Shown here: positions 18,343 to 26,440 of the stretch, piece after piece
Layout of the letters: each line of letters opens with the position of its first letter
Numbering within the stretch: the first letter of the stretch is position 1
Notes under the pieces: generated by a model
The model's input: only the letters and a program-made list of their open reading frames with translations
What the model was told of the DNA's origin: nothing
Databases searched by the model: none
Made by a program: the position numbers and the translations under genes
Source: PZPK01 sp965230795
Lineage (GTDB): Bacteria > Pseudomonadota > Gammaproteobacteria > Pseudomonadales > Oleiphilaceae
DNA length: 64,000 nucleotides
Assembly: GCA_965230795.1 (NCBI GenBank)
Contig: OZ246020.1
Span: 1,736,001-1,800,000, forward strand
Direction: 5' to 3'

Positions 18343-19437
18343 ATGAGTGGTAAATCTGTGGCATTACCCTGGATGGTCCCGGTTTTGGGCGCAGCATTGT
18401 TGTTTGCCATCTGGGCAATATTCTGGAGCGATCAATTCTCGGATTCAGCTACGGCCAAGGTAGTGGTATCGGGGGACGGGCGCGAGCAATTTACGGATAA
18501 AGGAGCTGAAGCCGCAAATGCCGACATCCCGCAACAACGCTCCACCTTCGGTTCTCTGAATTATCCCTCACGAATCGGTGCACTCCCCGAAACCCTGAAA
18601 GATACCCGCCTACAAGCCTCCCTGGCTGTGGATGACGATGGGCACCTGCGTGTTTCCAGTGATTTACGGATGGTATTCGATTATTTTTTATCGGCGGTGA
18701 CTGAGGAATCAGTCGATACTATTATTGCCAGGATTGATGAATATCTGAGCCACCACCTTGAATCACCAGCCCTGGAGGAAGCCCGGAACATTCTGCATGC
18801 CTACATTTCTCTTAAACAAAGCCTTTACGATTATGAGCTGGAACGCTCTGACCAGATTCGCACCTTAATGGAAATGGAAAACAAAGACGCCTCTACCTAT
18901 TTGGCCATGCTTGAAAACCAGTTGAGTGAACGCAATGCGCTGAGAAGTGAACATTTGCCTGCTGATGTACATGAAGCCTTTTATGCCCGCGAAGAAGCCT
19001 ACGACAGGTACACCCTTGAGCGTATGCGCATTAATGCAGATGGCAGCTTGAGTGATGCGGATAAACAGGAGTTGCTGGTGCAACTGGATACGGCGTCGCC
19101 GGATTATCTGGTCGCTGAACGACAGGAGGCGCAGAAGCTCGACACTTTGATGCGACAAACTCAAAGCTTGCGCAAGGCGGGCGCTGACGAGAATGATATT
19201 GAGGCGCTACGTCGCGATATGTATGGCGAGGAAGCATCCGAACGCTTTGCCAAACTCGATCAGGAGCGAGCCGAATGGAATGCGCGTTTGCAACGTTACA
19301 TTCAGGAGCGTGATGCGATTCTTGCCAACCCTGGTTTGGGCGAGGCAGACAAGCAAACTCAGATTCAAAGCCTGTTGGAATCCGGTTTTGATGAGCGTGA
19401 GCAGATTCGAGTGAAGGTGCAGGCGAATCAGGCGTGA
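18343..19437 (+). CDS. lifO: Lipase-specific foldase (Lif chaperone)
   Basis: Membrane-anchored periplasmic steric chaperone that folds the upstream lipase before type II secretion. There is one N-terminal helix (MVPVLGAALLFAIWAIFW), a variable linker to residue about 70, then mini-domain 1 with the family motif RxxFDY-F-LSA (RMVFDYFLSA near residues 109-118), and a long helical, charged body. Length 364 fits the family (about 340-360). Start ATG 18343 follows GGCAGAGGT. The order lipase-foldase is the normal one. Confidence 0.95.
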   Translation: MSGKSVALPWMVPVLGAALLFAIWAIFWSDQFSDSATAKVVVSGDGREQFTDKGAEAANADIPQQRSTFGSLNYPSRIGALPETLKDTRLQASLAVDDDGHLRVSSDLRMVFDYFLSAVTEESVDTIIARIDEYLSHHLESPALEEARNILHAYISLKQSLYDYELERSDQIRTLMEMENKDASTYLAMLENQLSERNALRSEHLPADVHEAFYAREEAYDRYTLERMRINADGSLSDADKQELLVQLDTASPDYLVAERQEAQKLDTLMRQTQSLRKAGADENDIEALRRDMYGEEASERFAKLDQERAEWNARLQRYIQERDAILANPGLGEADKQTQIQSLLESGFDEREQIRVKVQANQA

Positions 19438-19462
19438 TGATTGGGGAGCTTGAAGCTTGAAG

Positions 19463-19574
19463 CCAGAAGCCAGAAGCCAGAAGTCAGAAGTCAGAAGTCA
19501 GAAGTCAGAAGTCAGAAGTCTGAAGTCTGAAGTCAGAAGTCAGAAGTCAGAAGTCAGAAGTCAGAAGTCAGAAG
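19463..19574. repeat. Heptanucleotide tandem array, 16 units of TCAGAAG type
   Basis: Sixteen contiguous 7-base units: three CCAGAAG, five TCAGAAG, one more TCAGAAG at the phase of 19512, two TCTGAAG and then further TCAGAAG units to 19574. There are no spacers, so this is a microsatellite-like array and not CRISPR. It starts 25 bases after the foldase stop. A 7-base unit is not a multiple of three, so copy-number change would shift any frame read through it. Confidence 0.93.
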
Positions 19575-19577
19575 CTA

Positions 19578-19661
19578 GACACCAGACACCCGACACCCGA
19601 CACCCGACACCCGACACCCGACACCCGACACCCGACACCCGACACCCGACACCCGACACCT
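19578..19661. repeat. Second heptanucleotide array, 12 units of GACACCC
   Basis: Twelve 7-base units of GACACCC (the first GACACCA, the last GACACCT), separated from the preceding array by only three bases. The unit is unrelated in sequence to the first array but has the same length. It ends 14 bases before the stop of the convergent membrane-protein gene. Confidence 0.93.
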
Positions 19662-19675
19662 TCGATCCCTGCCAG

Positions 19676-20068
19676 CTAGCTTGTGGCGATTACAGATCGT
19701 GAGCCAGCTAGCAGTCCGGTGATCGCCACCAGCAGGCATGCCAAAGCGAGCCAGTCCATCATCACCACACGTCGAATCTCGGCGTTGTTGTTGCCTTCCA
19801 GCCATGCCAGGATGATAAAGGCGATCACACTCACCAGTCCGGCGATGATTGCCGTCCATTGAATGGTGCTGAAGAAAGCAGCGGTCAGCAGTAGGCAGCC
19901 GAGTATGCCGAATAGCACCGCCCGGTGTCGCATTAATATGCGTAGATTCGGGTCATCAAATACCAATCCATAGAGAGCGTTTAGGCGGTCGGCACCGACG
20001 CTGCCAATCAGCGGCATCAGGTGAATGATAGCCGCGACAATCAACATGGCCGAGACAAGCTTGTTCAT
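19676..20068 (-). CDS. Small four-helix membrane protein of unknown function
   Basis: About 130 residues, almost all in four hydrophobic helices: VSAMLIVAAIIHLMPLIGSV, AVLFGILGCLLLTAAFF, AIIAGLVSVIAFIILAWL and DWLALACLLVAITGLLAG. The conserved-looking loop HLMPLIGSVGADRLNALYG and LMRHRAVLFG place it in a small uncharacterised membrane family, which is often misnamed phosphopantetheine adenylyltransferase. A good GGAGA ribosome site precedes the start. It could form a unit with the next upstream gene on the same strand. Confidence 0.8.
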   Translation of the reverse strand: MNKLVSAMLIVAAIIHLMPLIGSVGADRLNALYGLVFDDPNLRILMRHRAVLFGILGCLLLTAAFFSTIQWTAIIAGLVSVIAFIILAWLEGNNNAEIRRVVMMDWLALACLLVAITGLLAGSRSVIATS

Positions 20069-20198
20069 GGCGTTCTCCTTTGATTAACAAGAGCCTGTTT
20101 CCGGGATAGTATTCTTCCCGGCTAGCCAGAGTGGAAAAACTCAATGCAATGCAAGGAGGGTAGCTCATTGGAGAGCACCCTCAGTCATACCTTGCGCC

Positions 20199-20519
20199 TT
20201 ACGCTCGTTGAGCAGAATCCATCAGTGCATCACGGCGATACTCCCGAATCAGCAAATAGAGCAGCGGTGCCAGAGTGCCGGTGGCAAGTGTTGCGATCAT
20301 CCAGGGGTAGGGGTTCATGCCCCGGCTTTCCGCATCGCCCTTGATCCAGCAGCAAATCAGGAAGCAGCCAATGGCGAGATCCAGCAGAATCTGCAGAGCC
20401 GCAATATCGGTAAAACCGGCCTGCCAGATACCGAAATAACCTACCTGCCACATGACCCAGGTGCTGTAACTGGCAAAGCTGGTGAGGATGATCCAAAGTA
20501 AGGTTTTGCGAAGTGTCAT
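20199..20519 (-). CDS. DUF2834 family membrane protein
   Basis: About 106 residues with three helices (LLWIILTSFASYSTWVMWQ, ALQILLDLAIGCFLICCW, MIATLATGTLAPLLYLLIRE). The order fits DUF2834, a small uncharacterised inner-membrane family. It is transcribed divergently from the XRE regulator and shares the palindromic site at 20575-20601, so it is a likely target of that regulator. AAGGAGAC supplies the ribosome site before 20519. Confidence 0.82.
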   Translation of the reverse strand: MTLRKTLLWIILTSFASYSTWVMWQVGYFGIWQAGFTDIAALQILLDLAIGCFLICCWIKGDAESRGMNPYPWMIATLATGTLAPLLYLLIREYRRDALMDSAQRA

Positions 20520-20574
20520 AGCATGTCTCCTTGTGTGTGATGAGCAGGATCATCATTCGCCGATCTCTTTCTCA

Positions 20575-20601
20575 AAACAATTACCTCAGAGGTAATTGTT
20601 T
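20575..20601. promoter_or_regulatory. 27-bp palindromic operator candidate
   Basis: AAACAATTACCT (20575-20586) and its exact reverse complement AGGTAATTGTTT (20590-20601) flank a CAG centre. It lies between the divergent DUF2834 gene and XRE regulator gene, the usual place for an autoregulatory operator. Confidence 0.75.
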
Positions 20602-20672
20602 GCAGCAGGGCCTGGCATGCTAGTCTTGCTATGATCCCCTTGTTCTCACCGACCTGGTCTGAAGAAAGCATC

Positions 20673-21596
20673 ATGAACGAGATACGCACACCTTCTAATG
20701 CCGGCCACTCCAATTCTGGCCATTCTGATCCTGGATCTTCTGATACAGTGAGCGGGAACTCCGTTGCGACAGAATCCCATCTCAAAGAAAGCTTTCCTGA
20801 GCTGATGCGGCGCTGGCGGCGGCTGCGAAAGTGCTCGCAACTGGATTTATCGGTGGATGCGGAAATCTCCCAGCGGCACCTCAGCTTTATGGAGTCTGGT
20901 CGATCCAAACCCAGTCGCGATATGGTTTTGAGATTGGCCGATGCACTGGATCTGCCTCTCAGAGAACGTAACGTCCTGTTGGCTTCGGCTGGGTTTGCGC
21001 CGGCGTTTCAGCAGCGCATGCTGAATAGTGAAGACATGGATGCCCTGATGAATGCCGTCAAAATGCAGTTGGCATTTCATGAACCCTTTCCCGCTGTCGT
21101 TGTGGATCGTAACTGGAACCTGGTGCTGCGAAATCAGGCGGCGACACGAATGATGGCTTTACTTGGGGATATGGATGAACGCTGGCAGCGCATCGATCCC
21201 AGCGGCGACAGGAATATCTATCGCATGACCTTTGACGAAAACGGGCTCAGACCGTTTATTGAAAACTGGGAAACCTTGCTCAAGGTCATGCTGATCCGAC
21301 TGCAAAGAGAAGTGGAGGCCGATCCTTTCAATGGCACCCTGAGCCGACTGTTGGAGGATCTGATGGCCCAGGCCGGTACCAGCTATGCGGGTCTCGCGGC
21401 GCTGGATGTCAGCACCCTGGCACCGGTCATTCCCATGACCATCCGGGTAGGGGACGTGCGCCTGAGCCTGGTGAGCATGATCGCCGGCTTTGGGTCGGCG
21501 ATCGATGTGACCGCCGAGGAACTCAAGGTAGAGTCCTTTTTCCCGGCGGACAAGGAAACAGAGGCGTTCTTCAGGCAGTGTCCCCCCACTTTATAG
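20673..21596 (+). CDS. XRE-family regulator with MmyB-like ligand-binding domain
   Basis: DNA-binding regulator of about 307 residues. A helix-turn-helix of the XRE type sits near residues 37-90 (RWRRLRKCSQLDLSVDAEIS, then RHLSFMESGRSKPSR). It is followed by a MmyB-type PAS-like ligand domain with the family signature PAVVVDRNWNLVLRNQAA. MmyB relatives bind fatty acids or similar small molecules and control neighbouring genes. It probably represses the DUF2834 membrane gene, and itself, at the 20575 palindrome. Start 20673 is preferred to ATG 20631, though the ribosome site is weak. Confidence 0.9.
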   Translation: MNEIRTPSNAGHSNSGHSDPGSSDTVSGNSVATESHLKESFPELMRRWRRLRKCSQLDLSVDAEISQRHLSFMESGRSKPSRDMVLRLADALDLPLRERNVLLASAGFAPAFQQRMLNSEDMDALMNAVKMQLAFHEPFPAVVVDRNWNLVLRNQAATRMMALLGDMDERWQRIDPSGDRNIYRMTFDENGLRPFIENWETLLKVMLIRLQREVEADPFNGTLSRLLEDLMAQAGTSYAGLAALDVSTLAPVIPMTIRVGDVRLSLVSMIAGFGSAIDVTAEELKVESFFPADKETEAFFRQCPPTL

Positions 21597-21797
21597 AAGG
21601 CGTCTTATAAACATAAAAGCAGGGGAAGAGACAAACTTGGGCATAATCTGGTGTGCTGAAAGCCGTCAGCGAGGCAGTCAATTTTTGTTGTATTACCGGG
21701 TAAAGCGGAGCCGGCAGGATTTTCAGATCAGATGCGGTATTTGCTAAAACTATTTAAAAGAGGGGGGACTAATCGAGGGCATTTGGCTCAACTTGGG

Positions 21798-23633
21798 TTA
21801 GCTAATCATGTTCGAGTACGCTTGCTCAACATTCCTAGCGAAGCGTTTGGCATCCGTCAGCTCCGAATTGCGAAGCCGTTGCCGCAAGGAGGTTCGGAGA
21901 GATTGCAGGGTATCCAATTCAGATGCCAGGGTCGAAGCGCGTTCAATATAGTCGTCCATGGTAAAGGTTAACCAGTCTTGAAGGCCTAGCCTGTTCAGGA
22001 TACTGCCAGCCACTCGTTCCACATGTGTTGTGCCAACCAGAGTGAGGGTTGGAACGCCCATCCATAAGGCCTCGAAAACAGTCGTGGTGCCATTGTACGG
22101 AAAGGTGTCGAGAGCGATGTCCACTTCCTGATAGCACAACATGTGCTCAGAATGAGTGCGTACAGCAGGTTTCAATATCAGGCGTTCAGGGGAGATACCG
22201 TGATTCTTGAATCGCGCCCGCATAGTGCGACAAAAGTCGGGGTCGGCAAAATGTTTGGCTTTCAGCAACAAGCGAGAGTCAGGAGTTGCTTGCAGAATGT
22301 GACTCCAGGTAGCAATGACTGAATCGTTGGTTTTTAGCAGATTGTTAAAACTGCCGAAGATGATATGACCATTGCGACTGGCGGGAAGTGTATCGATTTC
22401 CGGTAGCGTCGGGTTTCCCTGATAGCAAAGAAATCCGCCGGGTAAACGTACCAGCTTCTCACTGTATCGCCTGTCTGCCGATGGCTCAGGATCTGTGAAT
22501 TTATCGCAGAATCGATAGTCGATGCGTGACAGCCCCGTCGTATCCGGATATCCAAGCCACGTCACTTGAACAGGCGCGGGCTTCATGGCGAACACCTGCA
22601 AACGATCACCGGCTGTATGGCCCGCCATGTCCACCAAAATATCCACCTGATCTGAATAAATCATCTGTGCGATTTCCCGGTCACTCAATTCATTGACGTC
22701 CCTCCAATGATCGGCAAGTTCTACCAGCCTTCGGGTGACGTCATCAGGTTGACGCGTGTTGCTATAACAAATGACTTGAAAGCATGAACGATCATGATGG
22801 GCTAATAGCGGTTCAAAGAAATTATTCACCGCGTGAGCGCGAAAATCCGGAGATAGATACGCTATGGTGATTTTTTCATTTCGACGGGAGTCAGGGGAGA
22901 ACAGTTTTGGAACCCTTTCTTCGAGTGTCCGCCCATATGTTCTGTGCTCGACTGCGATTGCTTCCGCATCCAGTAAATAGTCATAGTGCAATGACAGTAA
23001 ATAATTGGAGTGGGCCGCAAAAAAATCTTCGGCATCGGCGATCGCTTTTCTATAGTTTTCCATCGCTGCAGCATGATCGCCCAGTTCCGACAGCGTATTG
23101 GCCAGATTGACCAGCACCTGCGTTTCAGCCGGCTCTATTGCGTGGGCTTTTTGGAGTAGCTTGCTGGCCAGACACAAATGGCCGCGCTGCATGGCTAATG
23201 TCCCAAGATTGTTCAAGGCCTGGAAATGCTCAGGCGCCAGCTTCAGGCACTTTTCATAGGCGTGCCAGCACAGTTCGTCTGAGCCGGCCTGATCATAAAG
23301 AATACCAAGTTGGAACCATATCTGACTTTGTCCTGGATCGATCTTCAGACTCATCCGAAAATAGTGAATGGCATCGTTGAGCTTGGACTGACGGTAAGCC
23401 AGTACGCCCTTCAGTTGTAGCGCATAGGCATTTTTTGCGTCCCGGGACAGGATGTGATCAAGGGTCCGTTGAGCTTGAGCGAACTGGTTTTGCTGAATTT
23501 CCTGGTTGGCTGTTGTCAGTAGTTGCTGCACTAAAGGTGAAAGCCCCGAATGTTCGGACTTGTTCTTTTTGCGTTTTTTTTCTGCCAGCCTGACCGACAG
23601 CGAAGTGGAGGGACTTTGACGTTTTTTTGCCAT
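21798..23633 (-). CDS. TPR plus O-GlcNAc-transferase-like (GT41) protein
   Basis: About 611 residues. Basic N-terminus, TPR repeats from about 35 to 210, then a GT41/SPINDLY catalytic region: KITIAYLSPDFRAHAVNNFF near 246, VDILVDMAGHTAGDRL, PAPVQVTWLGYPDTTGLSRID and HIIFGSFNNLLKTNDSV, followed by the donor-binding RLILKPAV and DTFPYNGTTTVFEALWMGVPTLTL. It is cytosolic, transfers a sugar from a nucleotide sugar to protein Ser/Thr, and may act on flagellin or adhesins in bacteria. The gap to the upstream subtilase gene is 117 bases on the same strand, so it may belong to the exosortase operon or have its own promoter. Confidence 0.9.
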   Translation of the reverse strand: MAKKRQSPSTSLSVRLAEKKRKKNKSEHSGLSPLVQQLLTTANQEIQQNQFAQAQRTLDHILSRDAKNAYALQLKGVLAYRQSKLNDAIHYFRMSLKIDPGQSQIWFQLGILYDQAGSDELCWHAYEKCLKLAPEHFQALNNLGTLAMQRGHLCLASKLLQKAHAIEPAETQVLVNLANTLSELGDHAAAMENYRKAIADAEDFFAAHSNYLLSLHYDYLLDAEAIAVEHRTYGRTLEERVPKLFSPDSRRNEKITIAYLSPDFRAHAVNNFFEPLLAHHDRSCFQVICYSNTRQPDDVTRRLVELADHWRDVNELSDREIAQMIYSDQVDILVDMAGHTAGDRLQVFAMKPAPVQVTWLGYPDTTGLSRIDYRFCDKFTDPEPSADRRYSEKLVRLPGGFLCYQGNPTLPEIDTLPASRNGHIIFGSFNNLLKTNDSVIATWSHILQATPDSRLLLKAKHFADPDFCRTMRARFKNHGISPERLILKPAVRTHSEHMLCYQEVDIALDTFPYNGTTTVFEALWMGVPTLTLVGTTHVERVAGSILNRLGLQDWLTFTMDDYIERASTLASELDTLQSLRTSLRQRLRNSELTDAKRFARNVEQAYSNMIS

Positions 23634-23750
23634 TCCTGCAGTTTGGAATCCGTGAAGGTGAGTCGAGACAATCAGTACACGAGTTATTCCCGGTTAATTT
23701 ATGAAAGCAAGATGACACTTGGATGACAGTCTCTCACGGGCATTGGTTCA

Positions 23751-25580
23751 TCAGGATAGATTTCGGTGCCGGACCTTGTTTACGAACAGGAGAAAGCCGG
23801 CAAAAACGGGATAGAGCCAGACGGGAAGAAAGGGGATTTCCTCAAACTGAGGCGGTGTGGTGTCCGCTGGGATCGGTTCATAACTCAAGGTGAAATCGCT
23901 GTGGGAAGCGGATGCAGAACTGCCAAGTTGTATTGCGTATTGAGATTGTGCATCCAGTGAAATCTGAGTGGTGCTTCCTGCTTCCACAAGCGTAACAAAG
24001 TTCAGACCCTCAAACCCCTCATCATCTATTCGATAGATATTGACGCTGACGAGCTCTGAATCGGCGATCAAACTGAAGGAGTAGGTCGCGCTCATCGCCG
24101 GCGCAAAGCGAAACCACTGGCTTTGCTCCTGAGAGCCTGGTTCATCTGTTTCGACAACCGTAAACAGGGTGGTTCCGCTGATTTGACCTGAGTCAGACGA
24201 CAGTAATTGCGCCTGCGCAAAGTCATCATGGAAGGGCGTTAATGGTCCGCGCATATCTAGTCTGGGATGGCTGAATCCATTGCGGTTGTCGGTAATCTGG
24301 GTTGGGCTGGTATTTAATGCGGCGCGAATCTCGACGACGCTCTTTGACGGATCACGTGCGCGCAGCATGGACGCCGCGGCTGCAACATGGGGAGCCGCCA
24401 TTGATGTGCCTCCCCCCTGATATCCGCCAGCCAGGATCATGGCTCCGGGCGCGAGGAGATCCAGAAACGAGGCACCGTTGGAAAAGCAAGCGATCTGATC
24501 TGTGGCCGTTGTAGTGTCGCTGCAGGCGCTCCAACTGCGACTGCCTACATTCGCGTCGTAGACAGCACCGACAGCTATACTGTCGCTGAGACAGGCAGGG
24601 CTGACCAGGGCATTGCTGAATCCATTGTTTCCGGACGCCACAACGGGAACGATATCGTTCGCGACGAGGGTGGCGAAAGCGGTGCGATGGGGATTGAGGA
24701 AGCTGTCACAAGGACTGTAGTAGGGCGTTGCGCCGCCGAGGCTAAAATTGGCGACCGTGATGTTGTAAGTATCTCGATTGGCGACAATCCACTCGATAGC
24801 GAGCAGCAGGTCGGAAGTGGCGGCCTGACTACCATCAAAAATATCCAGGCCGATCAACTGGCTCCCGGGCGCACTGTCGGCGACAATAGCCGAAACAAAC
24901 GTACCATGTCCCTGCGTGTCGAGTTGATAGTCCTCGCTTGCAATTTCCACTGCCGCTCTGACCCGGCAGCTTTGGGGTACGCCAGGGCTACTGCAGTAAC
25001 CAAAGGCTTCTCGGGTATAATCAAGACCGGTATCGACAATGGCGATCGTTTGCCCGCTCGCCGTCAAACCGGCAATGATCGTATCTTGCTGGTGAGTTAA
25101 TGGCAGGCTCTGGTTCAGGTTGGCAAATATCGGTTCGTCAAGAGATATTGCCATGACCGCTTCCAGTGCTGCCAGCCGTATCAACTGACGATCGCTATCG
25201 AGGCGGATTTTAATCAGGGGAAGCGTTTGGTAACTTCTGATTAGCTTAAGCTCGTCTGACGCCCAATGTTTCAGAAATTCGGTCCGCGACTTTTGGATCG
25301 CAGCGCGCGCGCTCTGGTTTTGTTCATAACGCATCCTTGAAGTTGATTGGAACGGTGGTAGTTGGTGTTTAAGCGTGACCAGCAATTCGCGTGCTGGTTG
25401 CGAACCTTTCTCCTCTGCCAGCTCGGATATCAGTTTGCTTGATAGCTTCAGACGATCTTCCGTTCGAAGTTCCGCGAGTATGGATGATCCTGCTGCAGCC
25501 TCGAGACTCAGCCCAAGCAACAATGATAGACAAACTGTCCACCTGCAGTGAAATGCGTGGGTGCGCCCTCTCGCGGTCAT
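23751..25580 (-). CDS. Subtilisin-like (S8) serine protease with IPxxxW-type C-terminal sorting tail
   Basis: Secreted protease of about 609 residues. Signal peptide (VCLSLLLGLSLEAAAG), an inhibitor-like propeptide to about 160, then the S8 core with the full triad: Asp183 in IVDTGLDY, His225 in GHGTFVSA and Ser393 in GTSMAAPH, plus the oxyanion Asn in ASGNNG. A beta-rich pre-peptidase-like domain follows. The last 28 residues form a sorting tail: IPFLPVWLY, hydrophobic helix, then KVRHRNLS. Start 25580 has AAGGAA 6 bases upstream. It ends the tight run with the exosortase and is a likely exosortase substrate. Confidence 0.9.
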   Translation of the reverse strand: MTARGRTHAFHCRWTVCLSLLLGLSLEAAAGSSILAELRTEDRLKLSSKLISELAEEKGSQPARELLVTLKHQLPPFQSTSRMRYEQNQSARAAIQKSRTEFLKHWASDELKLIRSYQTLPLIKIRLDSDRQLIRLAALEAVMAISLDEPIFANLNQSLPLTHQQDTIIAGLTASGQTIAIVDTGLDYTREAFGYCSSPGVPQSCRVRAAVEIASEDYQLDTQGHGTFVSAIVADSAPGSQLIGLDIFDGSQAATSDLLLAIEWIVANRDTYNITVANFSLGGATPYYSPCDSFLNPHRTAFATLVANDIVPVVASGNNGFSNALVSPACLSDSIAVGAVYDANVGSRSWSACSDTTTATDQIACFSNGASFLDLLAPGAMILAGGYQGGGTSMAAPHVAAAASMLRARDPSKSVVEIRAALNTSPTQITDNRNGFSHPRLDMRGPLTPFHDDFAQAQLLSSDSGQISGTTLFTVVETDEPGSQEQSQWFRFAPAMSATYSFSLIADSELVSVNIYRIDDEGFEGLNFVTLVEAGSTTQISLDAQSQYAIQLGSSASASHSDFTLSYEPIPADTTPPQFEEIPFLPVWLYPVFAGFLLFVNKVRHRNLS

Positions 25581-25602
25581 TTCAGCTTCCTTTCCCAGAA
25601 TC

Positions 25603-26421
25603 TCAACGTAGAACCTGAACGATGTTTTGCGCTTTAGCGCAGTCAACTGAGTTCAATTTGTCGGTAGCGAAAGATTGGCCAGACCGTCCATGCACTTCGT
25701 TCACTACCTGGGTAAATTCGAACATCATTCGCGCGTCAACGATATTGAATCCTTTTTTACGAAGAATTGCTTCACAGTTTGCGTCAGGCAGGTGGTAAAA
25801 CCACATCCTTTCCAGCAAGCGTGGTTCATAGGCGGAAAGCTCATCGATTGTCGTATGGGAAGGCTGCGGTCGATCTGACACGTCGTGAAAAATCAGTTCA
25901 TTGCTGCTGGCATAACGGTTGAGAACTTCAGGGATGGGCTTGGTATCGGAACTGAAAACGAAGTGTCCCGGCAGAGAGAGCCCAAAACTGAAATCAGGGC
26001 TGTGATGACGGGCATTGAAGACATGAAACTTGAATCCGCCGTACCAGAACTGATCTTCCACCGGAATCAGTTGGAATGCGTCCCAAAAGTTGGCGTTGCC
26101 TTCGGCAATGATGCATTCGAGGCTGCCGAGGCGACGGTGCATGGTTGGTATGATCGCCGCAGGGACGAATAGCTTGACGAGTTGTTTTTTGAAATAGGCT
26201 TCGTAGAACAGCGCTTCCAGCCCCCCGATATGATCAAGGTGCAGGTGAGTGATAAAGATCGCTCGGGGAAGTGACTGAAAGCGTTGCAGATAGTGATGAT
26301 GGCATGTAAAGCCGTAGTCAATACAAAGTTGCTGTGACGCGTCCTGCCATTCCAGAACCGCTGCACTGTTGCCACATGCCATATTGCTGGCGCTGCCGTA
26401 GCCGAGAAAACTCAGATACAT
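25603..26421 (-). CDS. Metallo-beta-lactamase-fold hydrolase
   Basis: About 272 residues, no signal peptide. The zinc-binding motif HLHLDHIGG (residues about 59-67), a later His in NARHHSPDFS, the Asp in SSDTKPI and HDVSD near the end give the usual two-metal site. The overall order (SFLGYGSASNM, then ITHLHLDHIGG, then FVFSSDTKPI) is close to RNase Z/lactonase-like cytosolic enzymes. The substrate is unknown. Gaps are 19 bases upstream and 22 downstream, so it lies inside the exosortase operon between two tail-bearing exoenzymes; a role in that system is inferred only from position. Confidence 0.85.
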   Translation of the reverse strand: MYLSFLGYGSASNMACGNSAAVLEWQDASQQLCIDYGFTCHHHYLQRFQSLPRAIFITHLHLDHIGGLEALFYEAYFKKQLVKLFVPAAIIPTMHRRLGSLECIIAEGNANFWDAFQLIPVEDQFWYGGFKFHVFNARHHSPDFSFGLSLPGHFVFSSDTKPIPEVLNRYASSNELIFHDVSDRPQPSHTTIDELSAYEPRLLERMWFYHLPDANCEAILRKKGFNIVDARMMFEFTQVVNEVHGRSGQSFATDKLNSVDCAKAQNIVQVLR

Positions 26422-26440
26422 GGTTTACCTCATCGACTGT

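Noticed and set aside
19463..19661. Possible CRISPR array
   Set aside because: Units are 7 bases and directly adjacent, with no spacers and no cas genes.
19457..19702. Open frame of repeats (SEVRSQK and DTRHPTP) across the heptamer arrays
   Set aside because: It exists only because the 7-base repeats lack stops in this frame; there is no ribosome site and no non-repeat protein part.
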